A DNA stretch of 64,000 nt from Marmoricola sp. OAE513 (GTDB lineage Bacteria; Actinomycetota; Actinomycetes; Propionibacteriales; Nocardioidaceae): contig NZ_JBEPOC010000001.1 in NCBI RefSeq assembly GCF_040546585.1, positions 930,001 to 994,000 of the forward strand, in the 5' to 3' direction. A program made the position numbers and the translations under genes. Within the stretch, counting starts at the first letter, position 1; every line of letters starts with the position of its first letter. Of this stretch, positions 1-7,934 are shown one piece after another. The notes below the pieces were generated by a model that ran no database searches, had not been told where the DNA came from, and saw nothing but the letters and a program-made list of their open reading frames with translations.

Positions 1-289
1 CGTGCAGCCGCGCGACGTACGCCGCCGCAGCCTCGCGCGCCTCGCGTTCGGCTCCGGCACCCGCGACGAAGCTGCCCGCCCTCCCCCGGGTCTCGATGAG
101 GCCGGACTGCTCGAGCTCGCGGTACGCCCGCGCCACCGTGTTGGCGGCGAGCCCGAGATCCTCGGCGAGCCGCCGTACCGTCGGCAACCGGGTGCCGGCG
201 ACGAGCGCGCCCGACCGGATCTGCTCGTCGTACTGGGCCCGCACCTGCTCGTACGGCGCCAGGGCGGAGTCCGCGTCGATCGTGATCAC
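1..289 (-). CDS. GntR-family transcriptional regulator (partial, 3' end outside window)
   Basis: Reading leftward from a GTG at 289 gives an open frame of about 96 residues that runs off the window. The first ~70 residues form a GntR winged helix: an EQVRAQYDEQIRSG helix, LPTVRRLAEDLGLAANTVAR and a YRELEQSGLIETRG wing. The fold is followed by an alanine-rich helix instead of a visible large effector domain, which suggests the short YtrA/YhcF type. An ATG at 297 is in another frame and stops after three codons, so it is not the start. A perfect palindrome at 340-351 lies about 50 bases upstream and may be its operator. The target genes are not visible. Confidence 0.8.
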   Translation of the reverse strand, partial: MITIDADSALAPYEQVRAQYDEQIRSGALVAGTRLPTVRRLAEDLGLAANTVARAYRELEQSGLIETRGRAGSFVAGAGAEREAREAAAAYVARLH

Positions 290-339
290 GGCGCCATGGT
301 GCTACGGAACGGCACCTTCTACCCAGCCGTCCAGACAAC

Positions 340-351
340 TGGTTCGAACCA
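340..351. promoter_or_regulatory. Perfect 12-bp palindrome, candidate GntR operator
   Basis: TGGTTCGAACCA is a perfect inverted repeat in the gap between the leftward GntR gene (start 289) and the rightward gene at 418. GntR proteins bind small palindromes near their own promoters, so autoregulation is a reasonable inference. The core also looks like a tRNA T-loop, but no tRNA fold surrounds it. Confidence 0.35.
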
Positions 352-417
352 TGCCCACCGGTGCGGCACACTAGGGCCTGCACGCACACAGGAGGGGGGC
401 TCCCGTGGAGGGGATCA

Positions 418-771
418 ATGCAGCACGAGCGACCGGGGGGCCGTCATGCCGGGCCTCCGGCTGTCCCGGCGACGACCGCGCAGCTCGCCGGCCTCTGGTC
501 AGCCGTCTCCGCCACGTTGCGAACCATCGAGGGGCGGCTCCGCTACTACACCGGCGGTGAGCACGACACGCGTCTCGGCGAGCAGCTGACCCTGCTCCCG
601 GTGATGCACGAGTGGGCCGCCGTCACCGACGTCGAGGTGCGCGACGTCGTCGCGCTGCTCACCCAGTTCGAGACGCTCAGCGTCGGCGGCGAGGCCAACG
701 AGGCGGCGTACGACGTGATCACCTACACCCGCGAGATGATCCGCTCGCGGTTGCGCGCGGTCCTCGTCTGA
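418..771 (+). CDS. Hypothetical protein, 117 aa
   Basis: I do not recognise this protein. The ATG at 418 is chosen because GGAGGGG ends five bases before it; an in-frame ATG at 361 has no such site. After a proline- and glycine-rich N-terminus the remainder looks helical and soluble, with LLPVMHEWAAVTDVEVRDVV and a C-terminal YTREMIRSRLRAVLV helix. There is no signal peptide or membrane segment. It stands alone between the divergent GntR gene and the convergent TetR gene. Confidence 0.6.
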   Translation: MQHERPGGRHAGPPAVPATTAQLAGLWSAVSATLRTIEGRLRYYTGGEHDTRLGEQLTLLPVMHEWAAVTDVEVRDVVALLTQFETLSVGGEANEAAYDVITYTREMIRSRLRAVLV

Positions 772-783
772 GACGGGAGCGGC

Positions 784-1443
784 TCAGCCGGCCTGCAGGC
801 CGCTGCTGGTGAACACGGCCAGCTGCTCGACGAACTCCGGGTCCAGGCCGGTCGGCCCGATCGGACGTCCGTAACCGCCGAGGTCGGCAGCCGCCAGGGC
901 GGTCAGCATGGAGAACATCGCGATCGGCGAGCGCAGCTCGACGCTCGGTTCGTTGAGCGCCGGGACCTTGACCGCGGCGGTGAGGAACAGCGTGGCGATG
1001 TCGCCCTCACCCTGGTCGGAGATGGCGAACGCGATCACGTCGTCGCCCTGGAGCGCCAGCGTCATCACGATCTTGAGCCACCGCACGCCGTTCTCCGGGT
1101 CGGTGTTGATCTCCTCGACGAACGGCATCAGCACCGAGTCGACCAGGTCGCGCGTCGAGACGGCGTCCTTGTCCTGGAGCGCCGTGAGACGCACCCGGAC
1201 AGCGTTGCCGACCGCGCTGCCGCGGCGCATGACCACGGCCTCGACCAGCGCGCGCTTGTTCGGGAAGTGGTGGGTCAGCGCCGCCGGGGCGACGCCCGCC
1301 TCACGCGCGACCGAGCGCATTGACACGTTGTCGACGCCGTCGGCACCGAACAGGACCTCCGCGGCATCGAGCAGCACGACAGGAACGTCGAGGTCGACCC
1401 GGGGGCCTCGCCGACGCTGGCTCTCGCTCGCTGCGCTACTCAC
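784..1443 (-). CDS. TetR-family transcriptional regulator, 219 aa
   Basis: This is a one-component repressor-type regulator. The N-terminal helix-turn-helix has the family pattern VSMRSVAREAGVAPAALTHH followed by FPNKRALVEAV. The rest is a helical ligand-binding domain. I place the start at GTG 1443, where AAGG lies about eight bases upstream; a longer frame would run into the divergent gene. It is divergently arranged with the GMC oxidoreductase at 1513, 69 bases away, which by the usual TetR arrangement makes that gene its most likely target. The ligand is unknown. Confidence 0.85.
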   Translation of the reverse strand: MSSAASESQRRRGPRVDLDVPVVLLDAAEVLFGADGVDNVSMRSVAREAGVAPAALTHHFPNKRALVEAVVMRRGSAVGNAVRVRLTALQDKDAVSTRDLVDSVLMPFVEEINTDPENGVRWLKIVMTLALQGDDVIAFAISDQGEGDIATLFLTAAVKVPALNEPSVELRSPIAMFSMLTALAAADLGGYGRPIGPTGLDPEFVEQLAVFTSSGLQAG

Positions 1444-1512
1444 CCGGCACACCTTAGTGGCCGCCGGGCCGTGATCCTTCCGAACACGCTTCGTCGGCAG
1501 TAGCGTCCCGGC

Positions 1513-3474
1513 ATGACGTCTTCCGCAGACCCCGGGTTCACCCCGCAGCACCTCGCCGCCCTTCGCCTGATCAGCGACACCTTCGCGCCGGGTGACGGCG
1601 CGGCGATCCCGCCCGCGAGCGCGGTCGGTGCTCCCGAGTTCGCCCTCGAGCTCGCCGGGACCAACCCGCGCGAGGCCGAGCTCAAGCAGCTCAAGACCCT
1701 CCTGAAGCTCTGGGACACCCGTTTGCTCGGGTTCCTGCTCACCGGGAGGCCGCGGAAGTTCTCCTCGCTCACCCAGACCCAGCGCGAAGCGGTGCTGCTG
1801 TCGCTGTCGGACTCACGGCTGGCCGCTAAGCGTGCGCTCTTCGCCGCCCTCAAGGGCGCCTGCCTGGCGCCGTACTACATCACCGGGGGGACGGTGCTCT
1901 GGGACAGCATCGGCTACCCCGGACCCCCGGGCCCGAACCCGGACGCCCCCGACCCGACGCTGAAGCCGGAGCACGTCACCCAGGACGAGACGATTGTCTG
2001 CGACGTCGTCATCGTCGGCTCCGGTGCCGGCGGCGGCACCGCCGCGGGCGTGCTGGCGGCCGCCGGTCTCGACGTCGTCATCCTCGAGGCCGGCGAGTAC
2101 CACGACGACCGCGACTTCGACGGCAGCGAGCGCACCGGCTTCAGCCAGCTGTACGCCGGGTCTCCCGGCGTCACCTCCGAGGGCCAGGTCCAGCTCGTCG
2201 CCGGCCGGGGACTCGGCGGCGGCACCGTGGTCAACTACACGACCTCGTTCCCGACGCCGGACCACGTGCGTGCCGAGTGGGCCGGCCTCGGCACGCCCCA
2301 GTTCACGACGTCGGAGTACGACGACGCGATGGCTGCGGTCAACGCCCGCCTCGGCGTCAACAAGGACCACCCGGGGGCGGGCGTGCGCGACCAGGTCCTC
2401 GAACGCGGCGCGAAGGCGCTCGGCTGGAACGTCGACGCGATGCCGCGCAACGTCCTGGGTTGCGACCAGGGCATCGAGTGCGGCCGCTGCGGCATGGGGT
2501 GCCGCATCGGCGCCAAGCAGTCGGTGACCAAGACCTGGTTGCAGGACGCGGCCGACCAGGGCGCCCGGATCTACGTCGGCGCGCACGCGCGGACCGTGAC
2601 GATCCAGAACGGCAAGGCCGTCGGCGTCACGGCGATCTCACCGAAGGGCGACGTGCTCACGGTGAAGTCGCGCGCGGTCGTCGTCGCCGCCGGAGCGATC
2701 CAGACCCCGGCCCTGCTCCAGCGCTCGGGGCTGACGAACGCCAACATCGGCAAGCACCTGCGCCTGCACCCGGCCACCGCGGTCTGGGGCCTGGTGCCCG
2801 ACCTGGTCAACCCGTGGGAGGGGGCGCTGCAGGCCCGCTACGTCAACGAGTGGACCGACCGCGCCGGGGACGGGTACGGCGTGCTGTTCGAGACCGCCCC
2901 GCTGACGCCGGCGTTCGGGTCGGGATTCGTGAACTGGCGCAGCGGCGCCCAGCACCTCGAACGGATGCAGGAGCTCAAGCACATGCTCGGCGTCGCGATC
3001 ATCGTGCGCGACAAGGGACCGGGCGGCACGGTGAAGATCGGTAAGGACGGCGAGCCGGTCGCGAGCTACGTGCTGTCCCCGCACGACACCGACCTGCTCA
3101 TGCAGGGCTTCGAGGGTGGCGCCCGGATCGCCGAGGCGGCGGGCGCGACGAAGATCTACACCACCCACCACCGGACGATGAGCTACGAGCCGGGCAAGCG
3201 CGGCGACATCAACACGTTCATGGCGCAGGTCCGCAAGGAGGGAGCCGCGCCCGCCAAGCTCGCGCTCGCCGCGCTGCACATCATGGGCAGCGCGCGGATG
3301 GGTGGCAGCCCGGAGATCTCGGCGCTCAACCCGGACGGCGAGACCTGGGACTGCAAGAACCTCGTCGTCGCGGACGCGTCCTGCTTCCCGACCGCCTCCG
3401 GGGTGAACCCGATGATCTCGATCGAGTCGATCGCCTACATGAACGCGAAGCGGCTGGCCGCGCGGCTCGCCTGA
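1513..3474 (+). CDS. GMC-family FAD oxidoreductase, long-chain alcohol oxidase-like, 653 aa
   Basis: This is a flavoenzyme of the glucose-methanol-choline family, expected to oxidise an alcohol group. Residues 1-150 form a helical N-terminal extension of the kind found in plant long-chain fatty-alcohol oxidases. The Rossmann FAD motif VIVGSGAGGG begins near residue 166. A cysteine cluster (GCDQGIECGRCGMGCRIGAK) lies near residue 320, and the C-terminal catalytic pair is His589 (HIMGSARMGG) and Asn632 (SGVNPMISIES). It has no signal peptide or membrane segment. The divergent TetR gene probably controls it. The substrate (long-chain alcohol, sterol or other) cannot be fixed from sequence; family confidence is high. 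Confidence 0.88.
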   Translation: MTSSADPGFTPQHLAALRLISDTFAPGDGAAIPPASAVGAPEFALELAGTNPREAELKQLKTLLKLWDTRLLGFLLTGRPRKFSSLTQTQREAVLLSLSDSRLAAKRALFAALKGACLAPYYITGGTVLWDSIGYPGPPGPNPDAPDPTLKPEHVTQDETIVCDVVIVGSGAGGGTAAGVLAAAGLDVVILEAGEYHDDRDFDGSERTGFSQLYAGSPGVTSEGQVQLVAGRGLGGGTVVNYTTSFPTPDHVRAEWAGLGTPQFTTSEYDDAMAAVNARLGVNKDHPGAGVRDQVLERGAKALGWNVDAMPRNVLGCDQGIECGRCGMGCRIGAKQSVTKTWLQDAADQGARIYVGAHARTVTIQNGKAVGVTAISPKGDVLTVKSRAVVVAAGAIQTPALLQRSGLTNANIGKHLRLHPATAVWGLVPDLVNPWEGALQARYVNEWTDRAGDGYGVLFETAPLTPAFGSGFVNWRSGAQHLERMQELKHMLGVAIIVRDKGPGGTVKIGKDGEPVASYVLSPHDTDLLMQGFEGGARIAEAAGATKIYTTHHRTMSYEPGKRGDINTFMAQVRKEGAAPAKLALAALHIMGSARMGGSPEISALNPDGETWDCKNLVVADASCFPTASGVNPMISIESIAYMNAKRLAARLA

Positions 3475-3478
3475 CCCC

Positions 3479-3922
3479 TCAGTCGCCCTCGCCGCGGCGG
3501 TGCACCAAACGCGACAGGACGATCTGGGACCGCGTCCGTACGACGGCACCGTCGGCCTGGAGCTGGCGGATCAGTCGCTCCAGGTCGGCGTTGTCCCGGG
3601 TGCGCACGTGGGCGACGGCGTCGGGCTCCCCGCTGACGCTCCACGCCTCGACCACCTCGGGCACCCGACGCAGGCTCGCCGCGACCGAGTCGAGGGGTAC
3701 GCCCGGCGCGTAGAACAGCTCGACGAGCGCCTCGGTTCCGTAGCCCAGCGCCTCCGGGTCGACCACCGCGGTGAAGCCGAGCAGGGACCCGTCCCTGCGC
3801 AGCCGGTCGATGCGGCGCTTGACGGCCGGAGCCGACAGGGCGACCTGCCGGGCGATGTCGTCGAAGCTCCGACGGCCGTCCTCGGTCAGGAGTGCAAGAA
3901 TCTGCCGGTCCAGGTCATCCAT
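3479..3922 (-). CDS. Lrp/AsnC-family transcriptional regulator, 147 aa
   Basis: The N-terminal AsnC helix-turn-helix begins at the start (MDDLDRQILALLTEDGR), with SFDDIARQVALSAPAVKRRI as the recognition unit. A RAM/Lrp ligand-binding domain follows, with a GYGTEALVELF strand and VSGEPDAVAHVRT. The length is normal for the family. The ATG at 3922 is the family start; upstream in-frame codons would run into the divergent gene. It lies divergent from the DUF6421/threonine aldolase operon with 73 bases between starts, and direct repeats in that gap suggest it controls the operon and itself, probably in response to an amino acid. Confidence 0.9.
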   Translation of the reverse strand: MDDLDRQILALLTEDGRRSFDDIARQVALSAPAVKRRIDRLRRDGSLLGFTAVVDPEALGYGTEALVELFYAPGVPLDSVAASLRRVPEVVEAWSVSGEPDAVAHVRTRDNADLERLIRQLQADGAVVRTRSQIVLSRLVHRRGEGD

Positions 3923-3925
3923 GCG

Positions 3926-3954
3926 CAGGATTCTGCCGCATCTGGACAGGATTC
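3926..3954. promoter_or_regulatory. Direct repeat CAGGATTC, candidate Lrp/AsnC binding region
   Basis: CAGGATTC occurs at 3926-3933 and again at 3947-3954, 21 bases apart, which is two helical turns on the same face of the DNA. The pair sits between the divergent starts of the Lrp-type gene and the DUF6421 gene. Lrp-family octamers commonly bind phased repeated sites, so this is a plausible operator. The assignment is inference. Confidence 0.35.
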
Positions 3955-3995
3955 CGGCATTGAACGCCGTCCGCAGCGCCAAATACTCTCGACGT

Positions 3996-6107
3996 ATGAC
4001 TCCCCTGACCTCCCCTGCCCCTGTCGCGCGGGTCCTCTTCGACGAGTCCCACGGCGAGGCCTGGACCATCTCGCCCGAACGTGCCGCCGCTTTGCAGCCG
4101 GCCCATCCTGCCGACTCGTCGTACGCCGCAGCCGCCCGGGCGCTGACGTCTCACGGGCTCGGCGTCGACGCGCACCGCGCCGGGGTTCTGGATGCCACGA
4201 CGCTCGCCGGCGTCGACGTCCTGGTGATCGCCCACCCCTCGGAGTCCCGTTGGGAGAAGACCGACGGTCGCTCCCCCGTCTTCGGGGCCGACGAGCTGGA
4301 CGCGATCGAGGCGTGGGTCCGCGCCGGAGGTGGGCTCGTGGTCCTCGGGGAGACCGAGCAGGACAAGTACGGCACCAACCTCGGTGACCTGGTGTCCCGC
4401 TTCGGGATCGCGTTCACCAACACCACCGTCTACGACTACACCCACCAGCACGGCGACAACCCGGCCTGGATCCTCGGCGAGCGCGAGCCGTCCGGCACCG
4501 GAACCGACCTGTTGGCCCGGGTCGAGCGCGCTGCCTTCTACCGCTCCGGTGCACTCGAGCTCGGCGAGGGGGTTCGCGCGGTCCTGCGCACCTCGGCCAC
4601 CGCAGACCCGGCCGGCGTACCGGTGATGGCGACGACCGAGGCCGGGAGGGGTCGCGTCGTCGTCCTGGCCGACTCCGACCTGTTCGGCGACGACTGCCTC
4701 GACGACCTCGACCACCGCGACCTCTGGGTCGACACGATCACGTGGGCGGCGCACAGCGCGTTCGCACGGGCGGGGGGCGAGGTCCGCCCGGCCGCTGTCG
4801 TGGACGACCCGGCCTGGCGGCGCCTCAAGTCCGAGGTCGACGCGCTCCGCCTGCTACAGGAGCCCGACGGCAGCATCGACCTCACCGTTCACGACCCCGC
4901 GATCCCGACGGAGCACGTCGTGCAGATCGCCGCCGCGGTCGTGCAGCTGGCGCCCCGTTTCGAGCACCAACGCGCCTACCTGACCGCCGTGGTCGCCGAC
5001 GTCGAGGCGTGGGCAGCATCCGGCTTCTGCAAGCCCGACTTCAGTGCCTCGCTGCACGAGTTCCGCCCCGAGCTCGACCGCCGCGACGACGCCGAGCACC
5101 TGGTGCTGTTCCCGATGTACACCCAGAACGGCTCGCGGGACACCCGCTTCGAGGCGCTGGTCGTCCGGGTGCCGTGGCCGGCCTGGTTGGCCGAGCTGGA
5201 GGGCACCCGCTACGACAACCCGAAGTTCGTCCCGGTCACGTTCGTCGACCGCACCGCCGGGTACGACAGCGAGTGCGCGGTGCTGTTCCCGGAGACCTTC
5301 GCCGTCGCCGGCAAGCCGGAGAACAACTTCGGGGGCATCTTCTGCGACCGCGAGGCCGAGCGCTTCCGCCGCGTGTGCGGTGCGGCCACCGAGGTCCTCG
5401 GCGTGAACCTGCCTGCCGACGCCGAGGCGCTGCTGGCCTCGCCGCGGGTCTCCCAGGAGGCCTTCGTGCTCTGGGACCTCGTGCACGACCGCGCGCACAG
5501 CCGGGGTGACCTCCCGTTCGACCCGTTCATGATCCGGCAGCGGATGCCGTACTGGATGTACTCGCTGGAGGAGCTGCGCTGCGACCTGACCGCGTTCGGC
5601 GAAGCCGTCAAGCTCGAGGCCGCGGGCTTCGCACTCGCCCGGCACGTCCAGACCGCCATCCTCTTCGACCGGCTGTTCCGGTTCCCGGTGACCGGTTCCC
5701 GGGTCCGCAACTACGACGGTCTCGGCGGTCAGCTGCTGTTCGGCTTCCTGCACGAGCGCGGCACGATCCGGTGGACCGACAACCACCTGACCATCGACTG
5801 GAAGGGAGTCGCCGACGCGGTGCTGGACCTTCTTGAGAAGGTGGAGTCGCTCTACCGTTCCGGCATCGATCTACCGAAGGTGCGTTACTGGATGTCTGCC
5901 CACGATTTCGTCAGTACCTACGTCTCCCCCGCGATCACCTCGCGCTGGGCCGACGGCGCCACCGCGCTGCGCACCGAGCCCGAGCCGAAGGCCTGGATCG
6001 ACGCGGTGGCCGACGACGAGTTCCCGCTCAGCGTCTTCTACTCCCAGCTCCAGCCCAAGCTGGCCGACGTGCTGACCGGGTCGGCGACGAAGGCGGTCGC
6101 CGCGTGA
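3996..6107 (+). CDS. DUF6421 protein with N-terminal GATase/DUF4350-like domain, 703 aa
   Basis: Residues ~8-245 look like a GATase-like/DUF4350-type Rossmann module: VDVLVIAHPSES, then AGGGLVVLGETEQDKYG, then GRGRVVVLADSDLFGDD. Residues ~270-690 match my memory of actinobacterial DUF6421 proteins (VLFPMYTQNG, QEAFVLWDLVHDRAHSRG, DLPFDPFMIRQR, NYDGLGGQLLF). Those I recall are about 460 residues long without the N-terminal domain. His497, Asp498 and His501 (HDRAH) with Glu525 or Glu526 and Asp530 (EELRCD) are spaced like a zincin site with Asp in place of the usual Glu. The ATG at 3996 follows the divergent promoter region. The stop overlaps the threonine aldolase start. The function is unknown. 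Confidence 0.75.
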   Translation: MTPLTSPAPVARVLFDESHGEAWTISPERAAALQPAHPADSSYAAAARALTSHGLGVDAHRAGVLDATTLAGVDVLVIAHPSESRWEKTDGRSPVFGADELDAIEAWVRAGGGLVVLGETEQDKYGTNLGDLVSRFGIAFTNTTVYDYTHQHGDNPAWILGEREPSGTGTDLLARVERAAFYRSGALELGEGVRAVLRTSATADPAGVPVMATTEAGRGRVVVLADSDLFGDDCLDDLDHRDLWVDTITWAAHSAFARAGGEVRPAAVVDDPAWRRLKSEVDALRLLQEPDGSIDLTVHDPAIPTEHVVQIAAAVVQLAPRFEHQRAYLTAVVADVEAWAASGFCKPDFSASLHEFRPELDRRDDAEHLVLFPMYTQNGSRDTRFEALVVRVPWPAWLAELEGTRYDNPKFVPVTFVDRTAGYDSECAVLFPETFAVAGKPENNFGGIFCDREAERFRRVCGAATEVLGVNLPADAEALLASPRVSQEAFVLWDLVHDRAHSRGDLPFDPFMIRQRMPYWMYSLEELRCDLTAFGEAVKLEAAGFALARHVQTAILFDRLFRFPVTGSRVRNYDGLGGQLLFGFLHERGTIRWTDNHLTIDWKGVADAVLDLLEKVESLYRSGIDLPKVRYWMSAHDFVSTYVSPAITSRWADGATALRTEPEPKAWIDAVADDEFPLSVFYSQLQPKLADVLTGSATKAVAA

Positions 6108-7138
6108 CCGCGTTCGCGAGCGACAACTACGCCGGCGTCCACCCCGAGGTCCTCGCAGCGATCGGCGCTGCCGACCAGCTCGGCCACGTCGTCGCGTACG
6201 GCGGCGACCCGGCCACCGCCGACGCGGTCGCCAAGGTCCGCGACCACCTCGGCCCCGAGGCGCACGTGTTCTTCGTCTGGGGTGGGACCGCGGCGAACGT
6301 GCTCTGCCTGGAGTCGTTGGCTCCGGCTGCCCACCAGGCGATCATCTGCGCCGAGAGCGCGCACATCTACGTCGACGAGGGCGGTGCCCCCGAGCGGTTG
6401 CTGCACCGCAAGCTGCTGCCGGTGCCGACCGACAACGGCAAGCTCACCCCCGAGCTCGTCGCGACCCGGGCGATCCGGTTCGGCGACGAGCACGCCGTGC
6501 AGCCCGCGGTCGTCTCGATCACCCAGTCGACCGAGCTGGGCACCCGCTACGAGCCCGAGGAGATCCGGGCCCTGGCCGACTTCGCCCACGAACGCGGCAT
6601 GCTGCTGCACCTCGACGGCGCCCGGATCATGAACGCGACCGCGGCCCAGGGCATCAGCCTGCGCGAGGCCACCCGCGACCTCGGCATCGACGCACTCTCC
6701 TTCGGCGGGACCAAGAACGGCGCGCTCGGCGCCGAAGCCGTCGTCCTCTGGGAGGACCGCTTCGCCGAGGGCTTCGCCTGGCGACGGAAGTCCGCGATGC
6801 AGCTGGCCTCCAAGCACCGGTACGTCGCCGCCCAGATCGGCGCGCTGCTCACCGACGACCTGTGGCTGCGCAACGCGTCGCACGCGAACGCGATGGCGCA
6901 GCGGCTTGCCGACGGCGTCCGCGACCTGCCGCGCATCAAGGTCACCCAGGAGGTGCAGTCCAACGGCGTCTTCGTGATGCTGCCGGCCGAGATCCGCGAG
7001 GCCCTGTACGCCGAGGGCTTCGTCTTCTACGTCTGGGACGAGCACACCGGCGAGGTCCGCTGGATGTGCTCGTGGGACACGACCGAGTCCGACGTCGACG
7101 CGTTCGTCGCGGCGGTCACCAAGCACGCAACCGCCTGA
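6104..7138 (+). CDS. ltaE: Threonine aldolase-type PLP enzyme (beta-eliminating lyase family), 344 aa
   Basis: This is a fold-type I PLP enzyme; family members cleave L-threonine or L-allo-threonine to glycine and acetaldehyde. The N-terminal SDNYAGVHPEVLAAI and VAYGGDPATADAVAKV are typical. A mid-protein LHLDGARIMNA supplies the PLP-binding Asp, and Lys204 in FGGTKNGALGAEAV is the expected Schiff-base lysine. The GTG start overlaps the DUF6421 stop (GTGA), so the two are translationally coupled and probably act in one pathway under the Lrp regulator. Exact substrate specificity, or a different beta-hydroxy amino acid, cannot be excluded. Confidence 0.88.
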   Translation: MTAFASDNYAGVHPEVLAAIGAADQLGHVVAYGGDPATADAVAKVRDHLGPEAHVFFVWGGTAANVLCLESLAPAAHQAIICAESAHIYVDEGGAPERLLHRKLLPVPTDNGKLTPELVATRAIRFGDEHAVQPAVVSITQSTELGTRYEPEEIRALADFAHERGMLLHLDGARIMNATAAQGISLREATRDLGIDALSFGGTKNGALGAEAVVLWEDRFAEGFAWRRKSAMQLASKHRYVAAQIGALLTDDLWLRNASHANAMAQRLADGVRDLPRIKVTQEVQSNGVFVMLPAEIREALYAEGFVFYVWDEHTGEVRWMCSWDTTESDVDAFVAAVTKHATA

Positions 7139-7144
7139 CGGCGG

Positions 7145-7600
7145 CTACAGGGCGGAAAGGTCCGGCACGTTCGTCATGACCTCGATCCGGGTGCCGTCCG
7201 GGTCGGTGTAGTAGAGCAGCCCCGTCTGCGGCGAACCCTCGGGGCCGACGTACGACAGTGTCTGCGGGTGCACAGCGCCCCCGTGGGCCACGACCGCTTC
7301 GGTCAGGTCGTCGATCTCCTCGACCCGGAACGACAGGTGCGTGAAACCGAGCCGGGTCATCGGGCTCTTGCCGCCGCCGCTGGTCGGCACGTCGACCCAC
7401 TGCAGCAGCTCGATCCGGACGTCGTCACGGATCAGCATCGCGGACTTGAAGGTGCCCTCCTGCTCCATCGTCGCGGCCACCTCGTTGTTCTCGAAGTCGA
7501 GCTGGTAGAGCTGCGCGAACCCGAAGACCTCGGAGTAGAAGCGCACGGAGCGCTCGAGGTCGGAGACGCCGATGCCGATGTGGGAGAAGCCCTGGATCAT
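7145..7600 (-). CDS. Glyoxalase/VOC superfamily protein, 151 aa
   Basis: This is a single vicinal-oxygen-chelate domain protein. It begins MIQGFSHIGIGVSDLERSV, with a metal-ligand His at residue 7. It continues with RIELLQWVDVP, a second His region FTHLSFRVEEIDD, and ends YYTDPDGTRIEVM with a terminal Glu ligand. The pattern is that of glyoxalase I-like or ring-cleavage dioxygenase-like enzymes. It is convergent with the aldolase, six bases between stops, and divergent from the small membrane protein at 7634. The substrate is unknown. Confidence 0.85.
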   Translation of the reverse strand: MIQGFSHIGIGVSDLERSVRFYSEVFGFAQLYQLDFENNEVAATMEQEGTFKSAMLIRDDVRIELLQWVDVPTSGGGKSPMTRLGFTHLSFRVEEIDDLTEAVVAHGGAVHPQTLSYVGPEGSPQTGLLYYTDPDGTRIEVMTNVPDLSAL

Positions 7601-7633
7601 GGCGGTCAACCTACAGCGGCCTAAGGTCGGTGG

Positions 7634-7918
7634 ATGGCGACTTCGCGCAGGTTCTCCCTCGACTGGTGGCTTCGCGACGACGAGGGTCACCTCGTCGTCG
7701 CCCAGGTCCCGAACCCGGCGATCGGAGTCTGGATGGCGACCGTCGTCCTCGGGTGGAGCGACCTGCTGAACGACGCCGACCAACGACTTCTCACCACGCT
7801 GGGTCGCGGCGCCCTGCTCGCGTGGGCGGCCGACGAGGTGCTGCGCGGATCGGCGCCCTTCCGCCGCGTACTCGGTCTCGTCGTCGGGACGTTCACCCTG
7901 GTCCACCTCTTCGGCTGA
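7634..7918 (+). CDS. Small membrane protein, 94 aa, unknown function
   Basis: I do not recognise a named family. The protein starts with a basic, aromatic N-terminus (TSRRFSLDWWLRDDEGHLVV). It then shows hydrophobic stretches around residues 26-45, 58-70 and 80-94, so two or three membrane passes are likely, ending at LVHLFG. It is separated by 16 bases from the MerB-like gene on the same strand and could be co-transcribed with it. Confidence 0.6.
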   Translation: MATSRRFSLDWWLRDDEGHLVVAQVPNPAIGVWMATVVLGWSDLLNDADQRLLTTLGRGALLAWAADEVLRGSAPFRRVLGLVVGTFTLVHLFG

Positions 7919-7934
7919 CATCTAGGCTCGGCGC

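Noticed and set aside
340-351. GGTTCGAACC as a tRNA T-arm
   Set aside because: No acceptor, D or anticodon stems can be formed around it; it is a plain palindrome in a promoter region.
361-417. Upstream start (ATG 361) for the hypothetical gene at 418
   Set aside because: No ribosome binding site precedes it, while ATG 418 has GGAGGGG at the right distance.
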